The position numbers were made by a program, and so were the translations under genes. Below, piece after piece: positions 31,452-40,947 of a DNA stretch of 45,020 bases (its first letter is position 1; the number at the start of each line of letters is the position of its first letter). Origin of the DNA: CAYSZB01 sp964435475 (GTDB lineage Bacteria; Chloroflexota; Anaerolineae; Anaerolineales; Anaerolineaceae); assembly GCA_964435475.1 (NCBI GenBank), contig CAYSZB010000012.1:1-45020 (forward strand), in the 5' to 3' direction. The notes beneath the pieces were generated by a model. That model was not told the origin of the DNA, searched no databases, and worked only from the letters and a program-made list of their open reading frames with translations.

Positions 31452-34025
31452 ATGTCTTTATCATCAGAAAAATTATTTAAAATATTTAAATTAGAGTCAG
31501 AATTTGGATATGAGAACAAAGCAGTTGTTGGGGGACTTCAAAAACTCAGTGAAAGTTGGGCAGCTGAAGCCCGTGCTGAAGGGCTTTCGGAAACACTTAT
31601 TCCTGCCATTGCATCCATTTTAAAACATTACCCCAACCTTCATCCACGGGATCGATGGCAAGCCCTCCAGGAAATTGGTGACCTTCTGGATATTCCCAAG
31701 GTAACAAGCCTGCCCAAACCACGCGCAGCAGTTGCTGCCGCCATTGCTCAAAAAGAAGAAAATCGTGACAGGCCGCAAACGCCTGTTGAGCCACCAGTTA
31801 TAACCAAGAGAGAGACTGACAAGCTCAGAAAAGAACCTGCCACAATTCCACAGGCAACGCCAACGGTCACCATGCCGGCCGCGATCAAAGCGAAAGTGAG
31901 TAAAAAAGCACAGGAGATCTCCCGTAATCCTATAACAGATACGACTGTCGGGTTAAGCGCACCTGTCACCGTCATTCGAGGAATCGGGCTTAAACAGGCA
32001 GAACACTTGGAACGACTGGGACTTCAGAATATCGAAGACATGCTTTACTTTTTTCCTCGGCGCTATGATGACTATTCAGCGCTTAAAACCATCGGCCAAC
32101 TTCAATTTGGCGATGAGGTAACGATAATCGGTCGGGTTGTAACCATTGCATCATACGCCTCTCGCAAGAACATGAAGATCACTGAAGCCCTTATATCTGA
32201 TACCACAGGCAACATCCGTTTGATCTGGTTTAACCAGGACTACCACATGCGCTTCCTCCATAAAGGAATGTTCATCAGCGTTTCAGGAAAGGTTGATTAT
32301 TATCGTGGTCGCCCGGTGATCAACCAGCCGGATTATGAGCCAATTGACCAACAACAACTTAATACCAATCGCATTGTACCGGTTTATCCATTGACAGCCA
32401 TGATAACCCAGAGATGGTTGCGAAGAACGATGTTTAATACTGTTGAGTATTGGTCCCAGCGTATCAGTGACTTCATGCCGTCAACGATCCTCGATGAAGC
32501 AGGCTTACCTGAACTTAATAAGGCGATAAAGCAGGTCCATTTCCCTGACAACCAGGCAGACCTTGACCTAGCCAGGCAAAGATTGGCTTTCGATGAAGTT
32601 TTCCTCCTTCAAATGGGGGTATTAAGCCAAAAACGGCAATGGCAAGCCCTGGAAAGCGACATTTTCGCGGTAGATGATAGTTGGCTTGACCAAAAGATGG
32701 AGAGACTTCCGTTTTCATTAACCAATGCACAAAAAGAAACAATCAGTGAGATCAGAAATGATCTGATAAGCGGTCATCCGATGAACCGCCTGCTACAGGG
32801 TGATGTTGGATCTGGAAAGACCGTCGTTGCTGCCATGACAATCGCCATGGTCACCAATGCTGGTGCCCAGGCTGCCCTGATGGCCCCCACCTCGATCCTG
32901 GCTGAACAACACTACCAGACAATGCAAAAATTGTTATGTAACCAGGAATCCCCTGATGCAGGGTTGCAACCTGAACAGGTGCGCCTATTAATCGGGGATA
33001 CCGCCCAAGCTGAACGCGAACAACTGCATGCGGGATTGCAGAATGGCTCAGTAAAACTGCTCATTGGCACCCATGCATTAATTGAAGACCCGGTAACTTT
33101 TGATAATCTACAGTTAGTGATAGTTGACGAGCAACATCGGTTCGGAGTGAAACAACGCGCTGCCCTGAGGAACAAAGGGCATAATCCCCACCTGCTGGTA
33201 ATGACTGCCACGCCTATTCCAAGGTCCCTGCAGCTTACGATCTTTGGTGATCTGGATGTAAGTGTGATGGATGAAATGCCCGCCGGCAGGCAGGAAATTG
33301 AAACGCATATTCTATATCCTCTTGAGCGGGAACGGGCTTACACCTTGATCAAATCACAGGTCGAGCAAGGGTTCCAGGCTTTTGTCATTTACCCACTGGT
33401 TGAACAGGGAGAAAGGGAAGAGACAAAAGCTGCCGTAGAGGAGCAAGAAAGACTGCAGGCAGAAATATTTCCCGATCTGAAAGTCGGCTTGATGCATGGC
33501 CGGATGAAACCGGAAGAAAAAGATCAGACCATGCGGAACTTCAGGGATAAAAAGTATGATATCCTGGTTTCAACCTCAGTTGTTGAAGTGGGCGTTGACA
33601 TCCCCAACGCTACAGTGATGGTCATCGAGGGAGCTAACCGTTTTGGCCTGGCGCAATTGCATCAATTCAGGGGGCGGGTAGGACGTGGATCAGACAAATC
33701 CTTCTGTATCTTGATCCCTGAGACAGAAAATTCCATGGATAATGAGCGACTGGTCGTCATGACTCAAACCAATGATGGTTTCCTGCTCGCCGAAAAAGAT
33801 CTCCAACAGAGAGGTCCCGGAGATTTCCTGGGGACAAGACAGTCAGGGTACCTGGACTTGAAAATGGCAAATCTTTTTAATGTCCGCCTGATCGAAAAAG
33901 CACGCAAGCAAGCACAGAGAGTGTTTTCTGAAGACCCAAACCTGGAAAAGCCAGAAAACATCCCACTCCAACATGCCATACAACATTTTTGGCCAGGAAA
34001 TGAAGGCAAAGGAGATCTGTCATAA
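31452..34025 (+). CDS. recG: ATP-dependent DNA helicase RecG
   Basis: RecG remodels stalled forks and Holliday junctions. The wedge/OB domain starts near 180 (RGIGLKQAEHLERLGLQNIED, of which the first 20 are the family start). Helicase motifs follow: I GDVGSGKT (about 450), II DEQH (about 558), III TATPIPRS, then FRGRVGRGSDKS and QQRGPGDFLGTRQSG. At 857 residues it carries a roughly 165-residue N-terminal extension not found in E. coli RecG (693): a predicted helical part, then a Pro/Lys-rich linker. Longer N-termini also occur in Thermotoga RecG. It is directly followed by coaD with no gap. Confidence 0.97.
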   Translation: MSLSSEKLFKIFKLESEFGYENKAVVGGLQKLSESWAAEARAEGLSETLIPAIASILKHYPNLHPRDRWQALQEIGDLLDIPKVTSLPKPRAAVAAAIAQKEENRDRPQTPVEPPVITKRETDKLRKEPATIPQATPTVTMPAAIKAKVSKKAQEISRNPITDTTVGLSAPVTVIRGIGLKQAEHLERLGLQNIEDMLYFFPRRYDDYSALKTIGQLQFGDEVTIIGRVVTIASYASRKNMKITEALISDTTGNIRLIWFNQDYHMRFLHKGMFISVSGKVDYYRGRPVINQPDYEPIDQQQLNTNRIVPVYPLTAMITQRWLRRTMFNTVEYWSQRISDFMPSTILDEAGLPELNKAIKQVHFPDNQADLDLARQRLAFDEVFLLQMGVLSQKRQWQALESDIFAVDDSWLDQKMERLPFSLTNAQKETISEIRNDLISGHPMNRLLQGDVGSGKTVVAAMTIAMVTNAGAQAALMAPTSILAEQHYQTMQKLLCNQESPDAGLQPEQVRLLIGDTAQAEREQLHAGLQNGSVKLLIGTHALIEDPVTFDNLQLVIVDEQHRFGVKQRAALRNKGHNPHLLVMTATPIPRSLQLTIFGDLDVSVMDEMPAGRQEIETHILYPLERERAYTLIKSQVEQGFQAFVIYPLVEQGEREETKAAVEEQERLQAEIFPDLKVGLMHGRMKPEEKDQTMRNFRDKKYDILVSTSVVEVGVDIPNATVMVIEGANRFGLAQLHQFRGRVGRGSDKSFCILIPETENSMDNERLVVMTQTNDGFLLAEKDLQQRGPGDFLGTRQSGYLDLKMANLFNVRLIEKARKQAQRVFSEDPNLEKPENIPLQHAIQHFWPGNEGKGDLS

Positions 34026-34550
34026 ATGAGAAGGATCATATTTCCCGGGACGTTTGACCCGATCCACTTTGGCCACATGGACATTGCCAATCGCAGCCTA
34101 AATTTGTTTGATGAACTTGTGATCGCAGTATATGATAAACCGCTTAAGAACCTTCTGTTATCACCCAGCGAACGCATCGAACTTACCCGGCAGGCTTTTG
34201 CATCCAACCCACAAGTCAGGGTTGAAGGTTACAGCGGGTTGACAATCACTTATGCAAAGTCGATCGGAGCCTGTGCAATCCTGAGGGGTTTGCGGGTATT
34301 TTCAGATTTTGAATATGAATTCAGAATGGCCCTGGCAAATAAGCGCCTTGACCCCGCGATTGAGGTGATTGCCCTTATTACCCAGGAACAACACACTTTC
34401 TTATCCTCATCGACGGTAAAGGAAATTGCAGCATTGAAAGGCAATGTTAGCAGTATGGTTCCCGATCATGTTGCAAAGGCCATGGAATTGAAGTTTGCTG
34501 AACTGGGTGAAAACCAGAGCATCATCCCATTGACTTCCATGAGGGATTAA
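34026..34550 (+). CDS. coaD: Phosphopantetheine adenylyltransferase
   Basis: The 174-residue nucleotidyltransferase catalyses the fourth step of coenzyme A synthesis. It has the PGTFDPIHFGHMDI opening with the HxGH motif (14-17) and the FLSSSTVKEI segment equivalent to ISSTxxR. The ATG begins one base after the recG stop, and AAAGGAG inside the end of recG serves as its ribosome site, so translation is coupled. The pairing recG-coaD is common. Full length and intact. Confidence 0.97.
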   Translation: MRRIIFPGTFDPIHFGHMDIANRSLNLFDELVIAVYDKPLKNLLLSPSERIELTRQAFASNPQVRVEGYSGLTITYAKSIGACAILRGLRVFSDFEYEFRMALANKRLDPAIEVIALITQEQHTFLSSSTVKEIAALKGNVSSMVPDHVAKAMELKFAELGENQSIIPLTSMRD

Positions 34551-34629
34551 TTTCTTTCCATATAATTAAAATTAATGATAATATTCTTGATGTAAGAATG
34601 GCGTTGAAGAAAGACTAAGGAGAAATAAA

Positions 34630-35100
34630 ATGGATATCCTTCACCTGGTTGATCGATTGGAAGAACTATTCAACGATAGCAGACCCATCCCACTGACCCA
34701 CAGTGTGATCATGGACGAAAATCGCCTGATGGACATTATTGATCAAATGAGGGTATCAATCCCCGATGAGATCAAAAAAGCACAACAGATCAATACCCAA
34801 CGAGACCGGATTTTAGCACAAGCTCAGGAAGAAGCCAACAGGACCCTGGCATTGGCACGTGAGAAAAGCGAAAAGATGGTTGAGAGAAATGAACTGACCC
34901 AGGCATCGCAGTTAAAGGGTGATCAGATCATTGAACAGGCAAAACGTGAAGCACAGCATACCCAAAAAGAAGCTGATCGTTACGTGATCGAAACCCTCAC
35001 CAATCTCGAAGCTGAACTTACCCGGGTCCTGACCCAGGTAAAAAATGGCATTAAGACACTCGAGACAAGCCAACCAAATCAACCCCAGGGAAACGAGTAA
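34630..35100 (+). CDS. SepIVA/DivIVA-like coiled-coil protein
   Basis: The 156-residue protein has an N-terminal segment LVDRLEELFNDSRPIPLTHS followed by MDIIDQMRVSIPDEIKKAQ, then a long charged coiled coil (about 50-150). The opening matches, by my memory, that of mycobacterial SepIVA (Rv2927c), a DivIVA-like factor needed for septation and polar growth: a short helix with the RxxPLT turn, then IPxEI and an AQxxxxxRD core. It is much shorter than SepIVA (245 residues). It lies after coaD with AAGGAG ahead of the ATG, and ends at a strong terminator. The homology is remote; an ATPase-b-like coiled coil of other role is possible. Confidence 0.65.
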   Translation: MDILHLVDRLEELFNDSRPIPLTHSVIMDENRLMDIIDQMRVSIPDEIKKAQQINTQRDRILAQAQEEANRTLALAREKSEKMVERNELTQASQLKGDQIIEQAKREAQHTQKEADRYVIETLTNLEAELTRVLTQVKNGIKTLETSQPNQPQGNE

Positions 35101-35120
35101 AACCAATTAAGAACCAAAAT

Positions 35121-35154
35121 AAATGCATCCAACTAACTGGATGCATTTTCGTTT
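35121..35154. terminator. Bidirectional terminator between convergent genes
   Basis: AAATGCATCCA (35121-35131) pairs perfectly with TGGATGCATTT (35138-35148) over a 6-base loop; TTTTCGTTT follows on the plus strand and TTTATTTTGG on the minus strand. The hairpin includes the lon stop codon. Confidence 0.88.
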
Positions 35155-37622
35155 AAATTAGGTTTTTTCCGTGTTCTTCTTGGTTCTGCTTTACGACCTT
35201 CAGTATTGATCGCCAGTTCCAACACCTGGTCCATGTGATCGACCAGGGTCAGAGACATCTCTTTCCTTACAGAATTTGGTATCTCATCAAGGTCTTTTTC
35301 GTTTTTTGCCGGCAGGAGGACCTTCTTAAGCCCAGCCCGGTGTGCCGCCAGGACCTTTTCCCTGACCCCGCCAATGGGCAGAACCCTGCCACGCAGCGTG
35401 ATCTCACCCGTCATTCCCAGGTCATGACGGACAGGCATTTGGGTTACTGCAGAAACCAAAGCCGTGGCAATCGTGATGCCTGCGCTGGGACCGTCCTTTG
35501 GAATGGCGCCTTCGGGGATGTGAATATGGATATCAACTTCCTCGAAGTAACCTTCTTCAATATTGAATTGCTCTGATTTGGATTTTAGATAGGAGAGCGC
35601 AGCTTGAGCTGATTCTTGCATGATATCCCCGATCTGACCGGTGATCTGCAAATTTCCCTTGCCATCGATGATCACCACCTCAACCGGCATGATCTCACCC
35701 CCATTTTCTGTCCATGCAATTGCTGTCGCACAACCTATTTCATCTTTCCCTTCCGCTTCTGTGGTAAAGAACTGGATTGGACCGAGAAACTTCAAGACGG
35801 TTGACTCATTAATGGACCTGGGATACTTTTTGATTTCAGATTTCAGGATGGCGATCTTTCTCAGGATATGACCAAGTTCCCTTTCAAGATTTCTCACACC
35901 TGCTTCAAAGGTGTATTCTCGAATTACCTTCTGCAGCGCCTTTGTCTGGAAAATGATCTTCTCCTCATCCAAGCCATTTTCTTCCAACTGCCTGGGTATC
36001 AGGAATTGTCTGGCGATCTCGATTTTTTCCTCCTCAATATAGCCAGGAAAATCGATCACCTCCATCCTGTCAAGCAGTGCCGGGGGTATCGTTCCGGTGT
36101 AATTGGCAGTTGTGATGAAGAGCACCTTGGAAAGGTCATAAGGCACCTCCAGATAATGGTCAGAGAAGGCATTATTCTGCTCCGGATCCAGAACTTCCAG
36201 TAAAGCAGCTGAGGGATCGCCTCTGAAATCTGACCCCACCTTGTCTATTTCATCGAGCATAAATAGGGGGTTAAGCGTTCCTGCCCTACGCATGGTCTGA
36301 ATGATCCGACCCGGCATGGCACCGATATAAGTGCGTCGATGCCCCCTGATCTCTGCTTCGTCCCTGACTCCGCCCAACGAGAGTCGCACGAACTGGCGAC
36401 CCAGTGCTTCAGCAATGGAGCGGCCCAGAGATGTCTTGCCTGTTCCGGGAGGTCCAACAAAGCAGAGGATAGGCTGGCGATCCTTTTTAGGATGCAGACT
36501 TTTTACGGCAATATATTCCAGGATCCTATCTTTTGCTTTCTTTAACCCATAGTGATTTTCATCGAGTACTTTCCTGGCATGCTGTACATCAAGGTTATCC
36601 TCACTGACCTTCTGCCAGGGCAGATCAATAAACCAGTCAATGTAGGTGTGGATGATTCCTGCTTCCGGAGAGAGTGCAGGGGTTTGTTTTAATCGCTCCA
36701 ACTCCCGCTTAACCGTTCTTAATATTTCTTCAGGAAGAGCAATGTTCTTAATCTTTTCTGCCAGATCAGCAATTTCAGAAGTCCAGGAATCAGCTTCACC
36801 AAGTTCAACCTGGATAACCCGCAATTGTTCCCTGAGATAGTATTCCCGCTGGGTCTTATCCACTTCAGTCTGGACCTGGGAATGAATTTCGTCCTCCAGG
36901 CTCAAAACTTCGATCTCATTTGCCATGATCTTATTCAATGATTTCAAACGTGCAACAGGGTCAAGTGTGTCCAGTAATTCCTGGCGCTGCTCGTAAGGAA
37001 GGGACAGGGTTGTGGCGATCATATCAGCCAACCATCCCGGATCATCCAGATTTAATGAATAAGTGTAAGCTTCTTCAGGGAGACTCGAGTTCATTTCAAC
37101 ACAAGTCTTGAAAAAGTTGCGCGTGGTTAGCATCAAAGCTTTTAACTTTGGTGTCTTTTCATTGTGTTCGGTGATTACCCGGAATGTGGCAATGGGGAAA
37201 GGGGATGTTTGTTTATAATCAAAAAACTCCACCCTGCGCCTGCTTTGGACCAGGGCAGTGTGATTTCCGTCCTGCATTTCGAGGACCCGGCCAACTGCCA
37301 TCTCCACGCCAATCAATGATTTGGTATGGGATTTTTGCTCAGGAGTCTCATCGTCCTGTAGCCCGATGGCAACCAGGGTTTTGTTCTCGGCCTGGCTTGT
37401 TTCGATCGAGAGCAGGTTGGCCTGGTTCTTTATATAGATAGGTGAGATCATGTGAGGTAGAACAAGTGTATCTTCAAGAAAGATCACTGGCGCGGTGATT
37501 AATTCTTCACCATCCGCATCGCGGTTCTGGATGCGATAAAGCTCTTCGGTCCTTTGATGGATATTAAGTGCGATCCTCTCCGGGTCCATACCTATTTGCG
37601 AAAACCAATCTTCCTTGCTCAT
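35133..37622 (-). CDS. lon: ATP-dependent protease Lon
   Basis: Lon is a homohexameric AAA+ Ser protease that degrades misfolded and regulatory proteins. The LonB-type N domain (with ITAPVIFLEDTLVLPHM), a coiled coil, Walker A GPPGTGKTS (about 389), sensor RRTYIGAMPGRIIQ, and protease segment PKDGPSAGIT (catalytic Ser near 714) with the Lys in GGVREKVLAAHRAG are all present. I start at the ATG at 37622, which forms an ATGA overlap with folC, giving 829 residues; an upstream in-frame ATG (37688) would overlap folC by 70 bases. It is the last gene of the minus-strand operon from 44885. Confidence 0.96.
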   Translation of the reverse strand: MSKEDWFSQIGMDPERIALNIHQRTEELYRIQNRDADGEELITAPVIFLEDTLVLPHMISPIYIKNQANLLSIETSQAENKTLVAIGLQDDETPEQKSHTKSLIGVEMAVGRVLEMQDGNHTALVQSRRRVEFFDYKQTSPFPIATFRVITEHNEKTPKLKALMLTTRNFFKTCVEMNSSLPEEAYTYSLNLDDPGWLADMIATTLSLPYEQRQELLDTLDPVARLKSLNKIMANEIEVLSLEDEIHSQVQTEVDKTQREYYLREQLRVIQVELGEADSWTSEIADLAEKIKNIALPEEILRTVKRELERLKQTPALSPEAGIIHTYIDWFIDLPWQKVSEDNLDVQHARKVLDENHYGLKKAKDRILEYIAVKSLHPKKDRQPILCFVGPPGTGKTSLGRSIAEALGRQFVRLSLGGVRDEAEIRGHRRTYIGAMPGRIIQTMRRAGTLNPLFMLDEIDKVGSDFRGDPSAALLEVLDPEQNNAFSDHYLEVPYDLSKVLFITTANYTGTIPPALLDRMEVIDFPGYIEEEKIEIARQFLIPRQLEENGLDEEKIIFQTKALQKVIREYTFEAGVRNLERELGHILRKIAILKSEIKKYPRSINESTVLKFLGPIQFFTTEAEGKDEIGCATAIAWTENGGEIMPVEVVIIDGKGNLQITGQIGDIMQESAQAALSYLKSKSEQFNIEEGYFEEVDIHIHIPEGAIPKDGPSAGITIATALVSAVTQMPVRHDLGMTGEITLRGRVLPIGGVREKVLAAHRAGLKKVLLPAKNEKDLDEIPNSVRKEMSLTLVDHMDQVLELAINTEGRKAEPRRTRKKPNLNENASS

Positions 37623-39079
37623 CCTGAACTCCCATCCTTTGAATTTTCGGCCACATGATTTCGGTTCGATTTGGTGACATTGAGCCATATGTCCTTGACA
37701 GCCGCAGCAACAAAAACACTGCCTGCTGCCAATAACAGGAATTTTTCGCCAGCCATTTCAAGCGCTCGTTCCAATGCAAGCTCAATGGGCGTAATTGCCA
37801 GGCAAGGCTTGCCATAGGTTAATACCTGTCTGCAAATCTCCTCACAATTCAGAGCCCTGGGGTGAATGGTCTGTGTGGCAATAACCCGACTCACCCTCGG
37901 TAGTAATTCTTCAAGGATACCTGAGTAATCTTTATCTGAAGAAACTCCAAATAGTAAGATCACAGGCACTCCGGGAAAATAATCATCCAATGCCTGGCGT
38001 AATTTTTGCGCCGAATCGCGGTTATGAGCTGAATCGATCACCACTGGAGGCTGACGCCTGATGATCTCAAAGCGACCAGGCCATGATGTGTTCGAAAAAC
38101 CATTACAAATTGCATCCAGGGAAATTTTCAATCCCAAATCCCGCGCTTTCACCAAAACCGCATAAGCTGTTGTTGCATTGATCACCTGGTGATATCCTAG
38201 CAGTGGAATGGAAAATTCTACTGGTTTCCATTCAGTCTGGCCATCACTGTTGAGGTAGGCACTCATTTTATCCTGCTCACCAGGGTTCCAGACAATAAAA
38301 GTCTGACCATCCAGTGAATGGGATCTTTCAACAAACAAAATGTCCTTGCCGACCTCGATCACTGGCGCAGATTTATCAATGCTTATTTTTTTCAGTCGCA
38401 TCAATGCTTCAGACTTTTGAGGAGCAATCACCACCGGGATCCCTGGTTTGATAATGCCACCTTTTTCGAAAGCGATCTTTGAGAGTGTCTTGCCCAGTAC
38501 CTGGGTATGGTCATATGAAATGCCAGTAATCACCGAGATCAACGGGGTGACAATATTGGTGGCATCGAGCCTGCCGCCCAAGCCAACCTCAATGACAGCC
38601 ACATCCACTTTCTCATCGGCAAAAAAAAGGAAACCCAAGGCTGTCATCAACTCAAAAGTTGTTATGTCAGGGACTTCTTGAGCTACATCTCTTAGCCGAG
38701 AGACTAACCTTACCACTGCATCTTTTTGAATCTGCCGACCATTGACCTGGATGCGCTCTGTAAACTCGATCATGTGGGGCGAAGTGTAAAGCCCCACCTT
38801 ATAACCTGCAGCAATTAAGGCATTTGCGCAGAATGCAGCTACCGAGCCTTTACCTTTTGTACCGGCAATGTGAATCACCTTGTAGTTGTTTTGCGGGTCT
38901 CCAAGCAGGTGCATGAAATGCGTCATTCGTTCGATCTTGAAGTTCCTCTTTGCATTGCGAAGATTACGCTTCATGCTATAGTCAATAAAGCTATAGATGA
39001 AATCTAGGGATTCCTGATATGCCTGGTCAAGTGAAGAGCCGACGAAATCAGCTGGATTGATCATATTATCTTGTATCAT
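37619..39079 (-). CDS. folC: Folylpolyglutamate / dihydrofolate synthase
   Basis: FolC adds glutamate to folates. The Mur-ligase-type P-loop is GTKGKGSVAAF (73-83), with the family segment YTSPHMIEFTERIQVNG, VGLGGRLDATN and a PVVIDSAHN motif before the C-terminal domain. At 486 residues it is somewhat longer than usual (about 430) because of extra N-terminal residues. AGGAAA before the ATG at 39079 supports this start. Its stop overlaps the lon start (ATGA). No folP or other folate gene is near; the position between a membrane SH3-like protein gene and lon is unusual to me. Confidence 0.93.
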   Translation of the reverse strand: MIQDNMINPADFVGSSLDQAYQESLDFIYSFIDYSMKRNLRNAKRNFKIERMTHFMHLLGDPQNNYKVIHIAGTKGKGSVAAFCANALIAAGYKVGLYTSPHMIEFTERIQVNGRQIQKDAVVRLVSRLRDVAQEVPDITTFELMTALGFLFFADEKVDVAVIEVGLGGRLDATNIVTPLISVITGISYDHTQVLGKTLSKIAFEKGGIIKPGIPVVIAPQKSEALMRLKKISIDKSAPVIEVGKDILFVERSHSLDGQTFIVWNPGEQDKMSAYLNSDGQTEWKPVEFSIPLLGYHQVINATTAYAVLVKARDLGLKISLDAICNGFSNTSWPGRFEIIRRQPPVVIDSAHNRDSAQKLRQALDDYFPGVPVILLFGVSSDKDYSGILEELLPRVSRVIATQTIHPRALNCEEICRQVLTYGKPCLAITPIELALERALEMAGEKFLLLAAGSVFVAAAVKDIWLNVTKSNRNHVAENSKDGSSG

Positions 39080-39108
39080 GGATTTTCCTGATCTATCAAA
39101 ATGGGTAT

Positions 39109-40923
39109 CTACGGAATTGTCAGGTCAACCAGGAGGATGTACCCAATAATCGCGCTGGTACCAGAGCGATATTCAACCAGGACGCACTCACGATTCAAGA
39201 CGTCAAATACCCGCGCGTCCATGGGCAACAATGTAACCTCACTTCCGCCCTCAATGCGACCATTAGCGTTGTAAGACTCATAGCAACCATTCCGCGCCCA
39301 AAGCGTCCTGGCGGTTAATCCCAACTTGATCGGTGTCGGGGTCAGTGTTGGTTGTGGTGTCAATGTGTAATTTGGAGTGATCGTAGGCGTCACAGTCGGT
39401 GTGGACGTATTGGTTGGGGTCATAGTTTGAGTTGGTGTTGCCGTAGCTGTAGGGGTCAATGAAAGCCGATGTCTTTGTACTGCCTGCCCGAAAGACCTGA
39501 TCGAAAACCAGAGTAACAAAACAATGAGTGCCAATGCCAACAAGCCTGCCACGATCGAGAAAAGGAAAAAAGGTATCAGGCTTCTTTTCAGTTCCAACAC
39601 CTGGGGATCTGAGGGATATTTTTGTCGAACCTCGCGACTCATCTTCCAGGAATCGAGTGCGATGAGGCGATTTCCAGTTTTAAGAGCTTGCTTGGCTCGT
39701 AATAGCGAATCCTCGGCACGGTTTATGTCGTTTTTTACCTTTGATAGATGCAGACCAAGCTCTTTGCTTTCATCTGCACTGCCATCCAGTTGTCGCAGGA
39801 GGTCTGTTTCTGTTTCAGCCTCCTTTAACATCTGCCTGGCATTGCTGATCGTTTGCGAAAGGCCCACCTGCTCAATCAACTGGTTGATCTTGATCCGCAA
39901 AGACCTGGTAGTGGCAGGAATGATCAGTTCAAGCCTGTTGGCAAGCCTTGTTGCCTGGGGAATGTCCCCATATTTTAACCGCAGTTTCTCGAGTCTGGAT
40001 TTAGCATCAGCCAACTTCCCAGCAGGTATCTCGCCAGACGAGGTGATGATATCGCCAATTTCATCCAGGCTGGAGATATCAGTACGAATTTCAGCTGCTT
40101 TTTCAATGTACTCCGGGGTAGCAACTGAACTGGCAGCTGTCTGGATCCGGGATAGCGCCCCGTTCAAGTCCCCCTGCTTGATAAGATTGATGCCGTCCTG
40201 GTAAACCTCGCCAGCCTGGATCTGGTTTTCAAGGTCCTGGCGCAGTTCCTCGCCTTCGCGCCACCGCTTGATGCCAGCTTCTTCCAGGTGCAGGAACGCT
40301 TCGTCAAGATATTTTAATGCCACCTGGTAGCGGAAAACCCGCGCCGCAGATTGAGCCTTGCCATATGCTTTGCCCGCTTCAGCCGGTAAAGCAACCGAAG
40401 GAATATTGCCTGTCTTTAAGTACTCTTCCGCTTCAGATTTATGTTCCTGTGCCCGCACCCAACCGGGTTCGATGCGTAATACTTTTTCGAATGAGAGGAT
40501 AGCTGCCTGGTAATTTCCATGATAAAAGTCCTCTTCAGCCTTGTCCATCAGGCTTTCGGCTTCCGGGTTGTGGCTGCTTTGAATGAATTTCTTCAATGCA
40601 TCTGGCTGTTCATCTGAGGTCAACCGGGTAGAACGGAAAGCATTGCCATTTGATTTCAAATTATTCTGTGCCTCAGGCGCACTGGAAGGAGTCTCTTTTT
40701 CTGAAGGTTGTCCCCCAGATCTTCGCGCCCGTTCCCGTCTAATTTCTTTGAGCAAACGGGTGGCATCCTCAATGTTCTCAAGAGACACCTGTTCTATAAC
40801 CCTCTCTGTTGCCAGTGCTTCCAGGTAAGATGAAAGAGAGTTCTCTACCCTAATAAGTTCTTCTTCTAGAGGTGATTTCTCGTTGATTAATTTGCTTGCC
40901 TGATGGATTAAGTCAATCAGCAT
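39109..40923 (-). CDS. Membrane protein: TPR-like cytoplasmic part, TM helix, Thr/Pro stalk, SH3-like end
   Basis: The 604-residue protein has a long cytoplasmic part with an acidic coiled-coil start (1-70), a low-complexity linker, and helical repeats. The clearest TPR unit is AEEDFYHGNYQAAILSFEKV (about 128-147); the helical array continues to about 440. A membrane helix (about 446-472, IPFFLFSIVAGLLALALIVL) is followed by a Thr/Pro-rich stalk (482-527) and a short C-terminal domain with GLTARTLWARNGCYES and RECVLVEYRSG that looks SH3-like. Topology puts the SH3-like part outside. It lies 24 bases after a kinase-like gene and 29 before folC. I do not recognise a named family. Confidence 0.75.
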   Translation of the reverse strand: MLIDLIHQASKLINEKSPLEEELIRVENSLSSYLEALATERVIEQVSLENIEDATRLLKEIRRERARRSGGQPSEKETPSSAPEAQNNLKSNGNAFRSTRLTSDEQPDALKKFIQSSHNPEAESLMDKAEEDFYHGNYQAAILSFEKVLRIEPGWVRAQEHKSEAEEYLKTGNIPSVALPAEAGKAYGKAQSAARVFRYQVALKYLDEAFLHLEEAGIKRWREGEELRQDLENQIQAGEVYQDGINLIKQGDLNGALSRIQTAASSVATPEYIEKAAEIRTDISSLDEIGDIITSSGEIPAGKLADAKSRLEKLRLKYGDIPQATRLANRLELIIPATTRSLRIKINQLIEQVGLSQTISNARQMLKEAETETDLLRQLDGSADESKELGLHLSKVKNDINRAEDSLLRAKQALKTGNRLIALDSWKMSREVRQKYPSDPQVLELKRSLIPFFLFSIVAGLLALALIVLLLWFSIRSFGQAVQRHRLSLTPTATATPTQTMTPTNTSTPTVTPTITPNYTLTPQPTLTPTPIKLGLTARTLWARNGCYESYNANGRIEGGSEVTLLPMDARVFDVLNRECVLVEYRSGTSAIIGYILLVDLTIP

Positions 40924-40947
40924 AGTTTTTCCTTATAGCAAGTGCTC

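Noticed and set aside
37623..37688. Upstream 22-codon extension of lon
   Set aside because: It would overlap folC by 70 bases; the ATGA overlap start at 37622 is more natural.
39330..39460. Low-complexity GT-rich stretch, considered as a repeat element
   Set aside because: It encodes the Thr/Pro stalk of the membrane protein.
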